A stretch of DNA of 64,000 bases, from positions 41,676,153-41,740,152 of the forward strand of contig NC_087071.1 in the NCBI RefSeq assembly GCF_963678635.1, given 5' to 3'. This DNA is from Symsagittifera roscoffensis. Taxonomy: Eukaryota > Xenacoelomorpha > Acoela > Convolutidae. Below are positions 1 through 11,500 of this stretch, piece after piece. The number at the start of each line of letters is the position of its first letter. Positions within the stretch are counted from its first letter, which is position 1. Below the pieces are notes generated by a model, which worked only from the letters and a program-made list of their open reading frames with translations, was not told the DNA's origin and did not search any database. The position numbers were made by a program, and so were the translations under genes.

Positions 1-1927
1 ACTTCTTATCACGAGATAATAAGGATCCAGGGCCCCGAATCTAAATTAGACGAAAAGTTCGTAGAAGCAACAATTATTTCCTTACGCAGGGAAAACTGCA
101 TGAGCAGTAGGCTAGAAAACAATTGTCCGCTCAACGAAAATGTTCTAGAACGTTCACGAACAAATTAAACACAAAACTCATCCCTTTTCGGTTGCTATGG
201 CAACCAAAACGGTCAGAATCGAACAAAGTTCGACCGGATCAAAATAAATCAACTTTCGCGACCGTCCAAATAGCGAAACAGCAGATCTCTAACGAAATTA
301 AACCCTTCCTTTCATTTTCAATCCAGTAAACAGTCGATACGAAATACTGCAAAAACAGTCCAGAATTCAACAAATAAAGTTTTGCAAAAATTGAGCGAGA
401 GCAACTACTCAAACAGACCGTATGATTGGTGGTCGGACACATCACAGGAAGTTTGGAGAGGCGAAGACAGTGAGGAGAACTTTTTGCGACCGCGGTGAAA
501 TCGATCCCTCAAGTATATATGTCAATGGAGAAATAAGTCACATAGACGTTAGAGAGAACGCAAAAATTCATTAGAGGGAACCGAAGAAAAGAAGACGGCT
601 CGGAGAGTGAGATGCGCCAACAGTCACCAGTAAATGGCAATTGTCGGAGGAACAACAAAACGAAACTGACAGCAGACTCATCTCATTCTGGCAGCTAATC
701 TCGTAGCACACGCAAACTAGAAGCAATGACTGAAAAATTTCCCCGGTTTCAATCAGTATATCACCCAAACAGCCTAAGGAAACTCTTAGTAATGACGTAC
801 ATGTATTCGAATTGGATCTCATGACCACAAAAATAACGAAGAGAGCAGAAAATTTTCAAAATCGAACCACCACGACGCAGTAGGCACAGTTCTAGAAAAA
901 ATAACGAGCTGCCAAAGTAGTCAGGGGAAGATTCACTGGACAACCTTTCGGAACTAATTGACAAAAATCTCCTCGCAGACCTAATATCGGAAGATACCTG
1001 GATGGATCGGCTCGGAAGGGTGACCGAAAAAGGGACAAACAAGGTTTCCAACTGATGGGACACTATACAAATACTAGCCGTACCCGTTTAAATGCCGTAC
1101 TATCTGTACCCGTACAAAATCGCCAGGCAGCACTATAACGAATCCACCGAGGACACTCAGGACAGGAAACGAAGATGGGAGCATCAAGATACCTGTGGGG
1201 GCCTCATATGCACCAAGAGACATTGAATCTCACGAAAGAATTCTGTGGTTGCACCAGATATGGTAAGAATGCAAAATATCTAATTCCTTAGAACGCATCG
1301 AAGCCACTACCGCCGCTTACGCAGCCGGGTCAGAAACCACAATTAGATTACGTGAGTGTCAAAATTATAACGGAAAAAATTTACTTGCTCGTAGCTATTA
1401 ACTGAGTATCGAAATTTGTCAAAAAGCGGGCCCTCAGAAGAGACACAAAGCCGATGTACAAAGAACAAAGGTGCCTTAAGGACCTTTCGGAAGCAAAGGC
1501 CTGATAGAATGAAGAACACAGAGACGCCGCAAAGAACGACCTACGGCGAATTGTGGATGCAGCCGTTCAGTCCAATCCTGAGCTAAGAAATGGACTGATC
1601 TATTCCTGGGAGAGGGCATTCATTGAAGACAAGGCCAAAGAAAGACACGATTCTTCGGAAAGACACGGAGTGACAGATTGATTGAAACGCGACTGGGGCT
1701 CATGGAAAGACACCTATTCAGACGCAATTTCGGATACGCCATCCTAGACGAAGGAGTAGAATGGAATCCCAGTAGTAGGATAGAACTGGACAAAGCTTGA
1801 AGAAATAACCAACCCAAAAAATTTTGCAATTGCTTTGGAACAACCTATTAAAAATGCGACTAAAAGCTCCATTGTTATTTTAAATTATTGCCACAAAGAA
1901 GAAAAAAAAGTTTCATTCGAGGGGGTA
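1..1927 (+). mobile_element. Decayed internal part of an LTR retroelement (3' portion)
   Basis: No long ORF survives, but protein-like stretches can be read between stops and shifts. Near 1164-1262 one frame reads PVGASYAPRDIESHERI, and near 1517-1600 another reads DAAKNDLRRIVDAAV followed by a charged tail. The base composition is richer in G and C than the flanking DNA. The block ends in a purine run (1919-1925) directly followed by an LTR-like TG terminus. I read it as an eroded gag or similar ORF. No RT or integrase motif is visible, so the superfamily is unassigned, and the 5' end lies outside the window. Confidence 0.4.
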
Positions 1928-2080
1928 TGTGATACTGCTACTGCAATAGCAGTAAAGTGATGTAGACTCCAGTGAACTACTCTTTGTATATTCTATCATT
2001 GTGCAAGGTCACTGTATCTAAAACGTTCGGTACACCGCTCAGACTAGCACGAATCTACGTAGATCTCAGCAATTCTCACA
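1928..2080 (+). repeat. Putative 3' LTR (about 153 bp) of the decayed element
   Basis: The sequence starts TGTGATACTGC immediately after the purine tract GAGGGGG (1919-1925) and can end at ...TTCTCACA (2080), giving TG...CA termini. It carries an imperfect inverted repeat near its start (GCTACTGCAATAGCAG). The partner LTR would lie left of the window, so the call rests on the polypurine/TG junction and the termini only. Confidence 0.4.
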
Positions 2081-2527
2081 GAGAAAACTATTAATTCGAG
2101 TAACAATTTAATTCTTTTGATTTAAAAATAATCCTACCACAAAGATAGCTTCGTAGGAAAACACATTTTTACAAACATTGGTTGAAAGCCCTTGAAATTT
2201 TTTTGAGCAAATTTTCTTTCTCCAGTTCAGTGAAAAAGTTTTAACATAATATTATCGGTTGTGATTGGATTACTAATATTATAGAAAACTAAATCCATTT
2301 TCAGTTTGAATTGATATGAACCGAATGAGTTTGTTTATAAACGGGCCTTTATAGTGTTGAATAACTCAAGAAAAAGAAAATAAAATTTCATACATTGACC
2401 CCTAAAAAGCTCATAATATTTACCAACGTCATCATAACGTTGGACATCTTAACCGATGGCCCTGACTTTTAGCTTCATTATCAAAACATTAATAACTAAC
2501 TGTCAAATAATTTAAACCAGAACTAGC
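2081..2527. other. Upstream region of the protease-homologue gene
   Basis: AT-rich DNA without a coding frame. It should contain the promoter of the gene starting at 2528. I could not identify a convincing TATA box or other promoter element. Confidence 0.3.
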
Positions 2528-5500
2528 ATGTATTGTAACTGTACCTTAAGAATGATTTTTTTTCTGGTGTTGTTCGATACGTTAAAACTTGTGCTTACCA
2601 AATCTTATAACATTGTCGAATCCGAATCAAATTCGAACGAAACAACTGAAACAAAAGTCAAACTCCAATCATTCCGCAATTTGATCATTAATGGGACACC
2701 TAGTCCCAGAAGACTATTCTATGCTAGGGTCAAACTAATCAGGCAACATGGGTTTTGTGGAGCCTCCATTTTGGAGGGCAGCTTTATCTTGACGGCAGCA
2801 AGCTGTGTCGCTGCAAAACACCGTAAGTTTCAACACGTCGCGCCAACCGACATAACTAGAGTTATGTTGAATTTATTTCCAAAATTTTTCTTAAAAAGTT
2901 GGCTAGTTATTATGACCTTCTTTAAAGTGGGATCAATTATACTGAAAATTGAAGGGAGTTAATTTGCTGTTGACAGAACAAGAGGAATCTCTAACAATTC
3001 GAAATAATACAATTTTCAGTTTCTTTGATAACTTTGTTTGAGACCAATTTGGTGTCCCAGAGTTTTTACTCGAATTGTACACTTTGTTAACTTAAGGCAT
3101 ATGATAATCACTGCACTCAAACATTGGTTGTAAGATCTTCAATATGTCTTACTATGTGTATAGTTAACAACGCGTACAAGATCTTGCAAGACTTACAAAA
3201 AGTTTTCAAGATTTTATAAAAGACGATGCATGTTTTCTTTCTCAAATAAAACCAGAATTAACTAGTTTCTAACGGCTAGATTTGAGAAACAGAGGAATTG
3301 AAGCAAAACAAATTAGAAAAATAGTTTCTATTTGTTGTTCATAAGAAGTTATGAAAAATTAAAGAGCTGTTTATTCGCAAGATTTTGCATTATAACCACA
3401 ATCTTTCAAGCTCTCGCAAACACTTGCAACGCAACCTTGGTTGAAGGGGGTATCAAGGTAGATAAGCAAATGCTAACTTGAAAATTCAAGACTTTTTTCT
3501 CCATTCTGGTTTGTTTTAAACAAAAAAGGAGAACAAAAAATATCAAAACTAGTTTGGTTCAAATTCATATGAGCTGGTTTATTTTAGGACCGGTTTATCT
3601 ATTCAAATCCTACGTGGACAACTTACCATTTTCCTTCTTAACAATTAAGAAACAGAGTTTTTTTTAGAAAATTTTGTCTCTGGTTTTTGTCTAAGCTTTT
3701 TTTTTCCACACTTTTTTTGGAAGTGGGTTGTTCACAAAATTAGAAAAAGAGGGCACCTAATCTCCGCTGTGCTTAGAAACAATGAATACCATGATGGCAG
3801 TTTTTTCGATTCGAAAAGAAACACACATTCCCGGGTTGACCGAAATGCTAATCAATTTTTATATATGGAAAATGCTAGTCATACACTTTTTATGCAGTAC
3901 AAAAAAAAACAGAAAATTGCATAAAAGGTCTATGATTAGTGATTTTTCATATATGGAAATCGTATGACTAGAATTTTTCCATAAACCAAAGTATTGATTG
4001 TTTTCATTTTAATTTCTCAAGTATTTTTGGTTGTTTAACCGAACACAAGTTTCAACAACCTTGGTTGCTCAAACGTAGAGTAACCAAAGATTTGACCGTC
4101 TGGCATTAACAAGGCATTGCAAGCCGCCTGAAATGTCTTAATTCTGTCCTTCACAAAAAATGTAACGAAACTAGCAAACGTTTAAAATTTTGCAAAAATT
4201 TTCAACGATGATTATTTTTAAAGTTTGAATTTTAACTTATCAAACATTGATCAAGGCATGCGTAAACTTGTCATAAACAGAAAATAGGAGATCTTAACGC
4301 GAAAAGGAAAAAAAAATACAAAAATAGTGTATCGAGGACTAAGTTATGAACACAAAAAATTAAATGTTGCCTGCAAAAAAAAAAATTTTTTTTTGAAAAA
4401 TGTTTGTTTGAGTACAAAGTTCAATTCGCGGTTGAAAGAAACACAAAAAGAAATTTGGAGCGTTTTGTCGCCATCAAAAAAAAGCTAGTCGTACAATTTT
4501 CAATTATGGAAATTGTATGATTAGCGTTTTTGACAAAAAGTTTTTCTTTTTTATTTGGTACAATACACCGAATTCTAAATTTTAAGCCAAAACAAGAAAA
4601 AAGTTTTTCGAGTATTTGATGGCACCATTTCAGCAAAAATGTACGAAATTTGCGTGATTATTATTTTTTTAGACTTAGTTTATGGAATCGTATGATTAGC
4701 ATTTTTGGTCTTTGGATGTCAATCCGGATTGAGGGGAATTAGAGGAGCCTTGGAATTTTAATCAAACTGACCGAAAGAGCCAATTGTTTGTAAAACAAAA
4801 AATTCTGTTCTTTAACGAGATATAAAAATTTAGCAACAAAAATTTCTTTGGTTAAGATAGCGAGTTTTTCTCTACAATTTCGTCTAACCAAAACAGCAAC
4901 TTGCAACCCGTTCGGTTTTCTTTATCTGATTGGTTTTCGCTCGCATTTGGTTATCAAGTATACAAGCCTAGCTAATCAGATAACTAACAATTATAACTTC
5001 TGTGAAAGTTAACTAGTTTTTCCAGTTACACCAAAACTGAAACTAGACTGCTCATATCAGGGCGAAGCCTTGAAAGTTCCGAATGCCTTTTAAGGTCTAT
5101 GGAGCTGTTACAACATAAAAATAAAGTCATTTTTTTTTTAAATTTGAGATTTTTGTTAAAACCATCCCCACACACGCCATATAAAATCAAAATGATAAAT
5201 TTTGCTCCTAATAACAAATCAATTATGGCAAATAAGCTTCGTTCAACCAATTTGGAAGAATTTCTAAGACTGATTAACTGTCCGCTTAGTCGTTAATAGC
5301 GTGAAATATATCGCTCGTTAATTGTCCCTAATTGGTCAGAATGGCAATATTTAAACCCCAAAAAATTTACAAAAAAATCACAGGTGATATATCTTTTCAA
5401 ATTTAAGCTCAGGACAACAATACCTTCTGAATGAAATAAAACATCTGCCAAATTTGCTAGTTAAAAAGACGAAATTTGTCTGAAGAAAAAAAAACCACTC

Positions 5501-8500
5501 CGAGCACAAATTTTCCGTTACTTTCGTTACGAAAATTGGAACAAAATAAAGAGTAAAATTGATTTCATAACAAAATTGCTGTTAATGTGTTCTTCTTCAT
5601 CTTTTGAAACAAGGAAATTTGAGTAGAATTAAGATCAGCACTAGACTATTTGCTTGGACAAACTCCTCAGTCCGAAAATATACAAGACGAGAAACAGACG
5701 GTGACCTGAAAACGAACCTAATCTGAAAGATAACGAACCTAATTTGTAACAAAAAACTACAAGTTATCTCATCTGCTGCATCTATCAAAAGTTCTCGAAT
5801 CAAATTTAACTAAACACAACCCGTACTCAGGTGCAAGATCTGAAATTCTTTATTTTAATTCTTGATAAGATTTTACATATTTCAGATCTGAAATATGAAT
5901 CTGAAATAGAAAATGTCACATCTGAAATAACCTTGAACAAGAAAATTTCAGCTCTGAAAACAGATCTGAGAAGTTCTTTGTTAAACTATAATTTATGCAT
6001 TTCGAGCAAAATATTGAGTTTTTGTTTTTTGATGTTTCTGCAATACACAATTATGTTTAGATTAGCTAGCGGTAAAAAAAACTTCCAAATAATTTCACAA
6101 ACATTTTTTTTTCAAACTACATTTCTCGCTCAAATGTGTTAAAAAAAATTTCAAAAGTTGTTCGAAGACCTGTTAAATTTTTGATTTTTATGCGCTACTT
6201 ATGCGTTTAAAAAGTTTACTCATGCTTGGGGAAACATATTTTGACGGTCTCCCAGTGGAGACTTTGCTGAGTACCTGCTAGTAGCTATCAGAAGCTACCA
6301 AGCTTAGAAAAAATCAAAATTCGCAAAAATTGTGTCAGAATAATTGATTTTTGAGACCTGAAATAACCAAGAAAAACTAAATTTCAGGTATACAATTAGA
6401 TCTAAAATAACCAATCCTTAAAGCATCCATGCGCTATTTAAACATTTCACAGCCTATTTCAGATCTGAAATTTAGATCTGAAAAAGATTATTTCAGATCT
6501 GTTTTAGAAAATTTACTGGGTACGGGAAACCGTTTCAGATCACATACAATTTTCTAAGGCCTCAAATAATATCATTTTTACTGTTTTACTGTACCAAAAA
6601 ACAAAACTAAAAAACTAAGCACAGATGCTCACCTTTTACCGTTTTAGTAGAAGAATACTTTGCTCAAAAAAATAACAAAACATACATTTTTTGATTTCCG
6701 ATAAATTTCATTAGAACACTGAAATGTCACATATGTATTAAAAGCATTCCTTTGAATTGAGTTTGAATTTGTAATACAGACAAGGAAACGTCTTCAAAAA
6801 AGTTACTTTTAGCTTTCAGAATTTTTTTTACCCATCTTATTCAAGGCGAGTTTTCACGCACAACACAAGTATTCCAAATTGAATTGAGGCTGGCTAATTG
6901 GTCATATTAATTTCTTTGGACTTCAAATTTTACACTTGGATATCGTCCAAAAATTATAGTTTTTCAATGTTTCCTTTTCAAAAAACTATTCGATATGAAT
7001 TAATGGACAGACGAAACATTCAGGGCTTTGCCCTAATATAGAAGCAGTCTTGTTCACTGTTCTGAGTTTATAACAAAACCATAAGATAAGTCACTACTAC
7101 GAAAAACGTTCCCAATGGTGTGCTCCCATGATTGGTTTTTTTAACATGCTATAATCACGCATAGAAAACCCTCCATTGTTTTTCACAGGCCAGCCTCACT
7201 TTAACCGTGTTCAATAGTTGCTAAAACAAGCGTCTCCCCCCGGGAGGAGGTCCCAGACTCATGCCCAGTTTTTGAGGGTCAAAAGCCTGGACATGAGTCG
7301 CGCCAAGGGTCACGCCGCATCCGGATTTAGACCCCAATTGCATAGTAGCGCCGATAGTTTGAGTCTGGAAAGTCTGGACATAAGAAGCATTTTCAAATAA
7401 TTTTGATACTGATTCTTCTTGAAATAAGTTAATATTCATTAAAGTTAGCTTTAGAGAAGCAAAACATGGCACTTCATATTCGGATTGAAAAAAATTTTCA
7501 GAGAAAAACGATGAAAGTAGGTGACGTTTTCGAAATTATTACTTTTTCGTTAAAAATCCACAGGAGAACATATTAACTATTATAGACCTTTAAAACACCA
7601 TAAAAATATCTATCAAATGAAGAAATAGACAAAAAAAACGTGCTTAATTTTGACAGTTATCCGCTATGTCGTGTTTCCCAAAAACAGCGTTTTGGCGGTA
7701 CTCGAAAACAACTGCAAAGTTAATTAGTTTCGTAAATTATTTCTATCGTTATACATATAGCTAGATGAACCACACTTGGTGCTTTTTTTGATCTATAAAA
7801 GATAATTTAAAAGCTCGTGATTGTTGAGAAATTGAAGAATAAAAAATAAAAAATGCAAAAAAAAGAAAAAAATTACTGGAAAACTAAAAGTTTTTGACTG
7901 AATTTGAAGTGTTTTGAGAGAATTTTGATTCAGGGTGAGGATGATAATTGTTTAATCTGTTTTTGAGGAAACAAAACTCGGCAATTCATTTCCGAAAAAA
8001 ATCATAGAAAAACGATGAAAGCAGGCGATTTGTCGACAATTCAGCCTTGAGTTGCCTATTTTTCTAAAAAACCTCGGATATTACGCAAGCTATGGAAAGT
8101 TGCACCGTCTCTGCTTTGGTCTGCGCCGTCTCCATTCTGATTGCTTAAGTCACGCCGCTTCCATTTGCGAAGAATTGTTTCATGACGCGCCGTCTCCAAC
8201 TCAGTCTGGAAAATCGCGCCGTCTCCGCCTTTGTCTGAAAAATCGCACCATCTCCGCCCTGGTCTGGAAAGTCGCGCCGTTCCCGCCTTGGTCTGGAAAG
8301 TTGCGCCGTCTTCATTATGAAAGCAAAATTCGCGCCGCTTCTACCACGGTGGCGAAGAATTGCTTCTTGGTCGCGCCGACTCTGCCTCGGTCTGGAAAGT
8401 CGCGTCGCCTCTGCTTCGGTCTGGAAAGTCACTCCGTCTCCATCTCGGTCGCGAAACTGTTGAAATTGCAATTTTTGGTCGCGCTGGCCAGGCTGGTCGC

Positions 8501-11500
8501 GCCGTTACTTTTTGAGTCGATCTTTTCCTGGGTCGCAGAAGCCCTGAAAAAATTTTTCTTAGTCGCGCCGTCTCCATGTTGGGCTAGAAAGTCGCGCAGT
8601 CTCCATCTCGCTCTTGAAAGTCTGAAATGACTGAGCTTGGTCGCGCCGTTTCCTGAGACGCAGGGGCGTGCCGCATCCACCTTAGTCGCCAGTAGTGAGT
8701 TTTTCGGTCACAAAAGTCTGGAAAGGTCAAATCTTGGTGACGAAAGTCTGGACATACCAAATACGAGTCGCGATGTTTTGGTCGCGCCATTTCCGCTTCG
8801 GTCGCAAAAGTTGCGACGGATCTTCATGTTCGCGAAAATCTGGAAAAGCCAGGTTCTGGTCGAAGACTGGAAATGCCTAATTTTGGTCTGAAAAGTCTGG
8901 ACATGTCGAAAGTTGGTCGCGAAAGTCTAGTCATGAGTCTGGGACCTCGACCCGGGTAGTAGACTTATCAAATCAACATAAAACACTTACCTATCAAAAA
9001 ACAAGTTGATTGATTTCTAACAGTGTTGTAAAGTCAGCGAAACGAGGGGGTGGGGGTAAACTAGGACCGTAATTTGGGGTGGTCTCAAAAATTATCCTTG
9101 ACCCCCCTCCCCCAAAGTCTACCAATAAAAATTCCCCCCATGTTCAACCATAAGGGGGGCGAATGGCGCTTGTGGTAAAATGGTAGTGATGGGGGGTGAA
9201 GTAAAGGGTGTAAACTGAGATGAATTGAAGAAGAAGAGACAAAAAATTGAAATTTTAGTCTGAAATGCAACATTTTATGAAACGTACGTAATACGTAGCA
9301 ACTGCACTAAACAAGAAATGAGATAAATCAGCTAAAAAACTTTTTTATTAATGATTAACCTCTCGAAAAAATCCTATATATTCGATTAAAATTGGTTATA
9401 TTGGTATTAAAATATTAGGATTATAGTTAATTTTTGATTGATTATAATCGATTATAATGGGTTATATTGACATAACAATATTAGTGTTAATCCATTTTGA
9501 AGGACTATAGTCTATTGTTTTGTAATTTTATAGGTACTGATCATATTATGACAATATAATCTATTATGATCCATGGGCACTCGATGCGGGACTGCGAACG
9601 CTACTGGAAAAAAAACCTGCAAAACTTTACAAACTTGAGTCTACATAATTGCTAAGTGACGCAAGCCACTTATGACGCATTAGCAGTACCAGTCAATTTG
9701 AAAAAAAGAGACTTACCAACGAACGTGCCTCAATTTATAGAGCGGACGAATTTTAACTAGTATACAAAAAAATTCATTAAAAACATCAGACCCTGCACAG
9801 GTTCCAACCCTCCTACTTTGTTGTGGGTTGCCTTCCCAATCTCTAAGCTACAGATCCATGATACTTTGAAGATTAAGTGCTTTTTGTAATAATATAGTCT
9901 GGTAATACCCTTAGCATTTGATGTACTTAATGGCTGGTTATTGATCAAAATTAACACTCTGTAAATGAACACATTTTATCGCAACATTTGCGCCGCAACA
10001 ATGTTTGCGACTTAGGTTGGAAAATGAGATAGTTCATACTATAGACAAGCTTTGTGTGTGTAAATATAGAAACCACGCATCAATCCAATTGCATATTTTC
10101 ATTTTCAAATTAAGTTCAAACTTTCACTCAACCTCGGATAAGTATAACCGATCCGGAGTTTAATTTATGTTTTTGCTTCTCGGTTTTTATCCAATTTACA
10201 GTTTTTGACCCTAGGCATTCCATTTTCAAAATTACTCCCCTTCTTTTTTAAAACCTTAGTCAGGGTAATCAATCAGAACATTATTGACTTATAATGAAAA
10301 AAAAGAATAAAAATGTATCTTATAACCCATTCGTATTTCCATGACTAATATAGATACAGTTAGGCATGTAAAAAAGAGTAAGATTGAGGTCATTATAAGA
10401 CTAAGTTGTTTCATTAGCCTTTTCATTAAATATGTTGTTGTTTTAGCGGATGAGATGATTGTTGAAGTTGGAGATTTTTCGAGAATTCGCCGTCATTATT
10501 ATCCATCAAATAAGATAACGCTCTACCCAGTGAATGCAATCTATCTAGCCCCAGGGTAATATGAAGATAATTGTTGATGTTGAAAAAAATCAAATAGAAA
10601 TTATTTCGAATCACCTTTTTAATTATATGATTCATAGGAAAATTTCTCGCTTTTTGATTAGACTTTCAAAGGAATGTTGCAATTTTTCGTTATTTTCATC
10701 TTTTTAACGAGATCCTATATCCTGGTTTGTAACATCTACTGTTTCAAATTTCAACGGGGATAGCCGGTTAATGTGCAAGTAGCATAGAATGTTCCGACCA
10801 TAGTCTTAAAAAGATACAACTTCTTATGAATTCTAGTTGTTTTTTTTTCTGCTCGGCGTGATAAAAGGATCTAGACGAAAAACTAGAACTTAAGAATTTT
10901 CGATATTCATGTAAAACAAGCAGACTGGAAAACAATTTTTGTTCAAAAATGACTCGAAATCAAAGAACAAATCAAACTTTATACGACTGGAATTATTGAA
11001 AATACTATACCAAACTTGATTAATTCCAACGCAGGTTCGAAGAAGGAGTTCGACCGAAGAACGACTTGGCAATTCTTAAACTCAAGTACCACATACCCGG
11101 AACTTGGTTTTATGCTCTGCCAATATGCTCTGAAGAAGTTCCAGAAACAGATTATGGGTCAACTTTAGTTGGATCTTGTGGTATGGGTTATGTTAGTACC
11201 AGCCGTGATCATACTGCTGTTTCGCACAAACTGAAAGGTAAGTGAGCTTTATTTTATGATTTTCGATAAACACTTGACACCGATAAATACTTGTCAAAAA
11301 TTGTTTTTTTTTATTTGAAACAACTGAATAACTGGAGATGATGTCGTTAATTACATTGGTCAGTTTTTGAAAGATTCCGAACCACTTACGCCGTTTCAAG
11401 GCATCGCAATCAACTGTTGTTGGATAGTTATCACTAAAGATGTCAATTAGATGTCATACGTGGTTGCCAATGTTACCGCTAAAATAAGCTAGGGAAAGCC

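Noticed and set aside
8052-8680. Several overlapping ORFs (up to 192 codons) on both strands
   Set aside because: They run through the GTCGCGCC minisatellite. The open frames exist on both strands only because the repeat unit lacks stops; the predicted proteins are simple echoes of the repeat.
8090-8930. CRISPR-like array
   Set aside because: Units are irregular in length and sequence, spacers are not distinct, and the surrounding DNA is eukaryotic intron.
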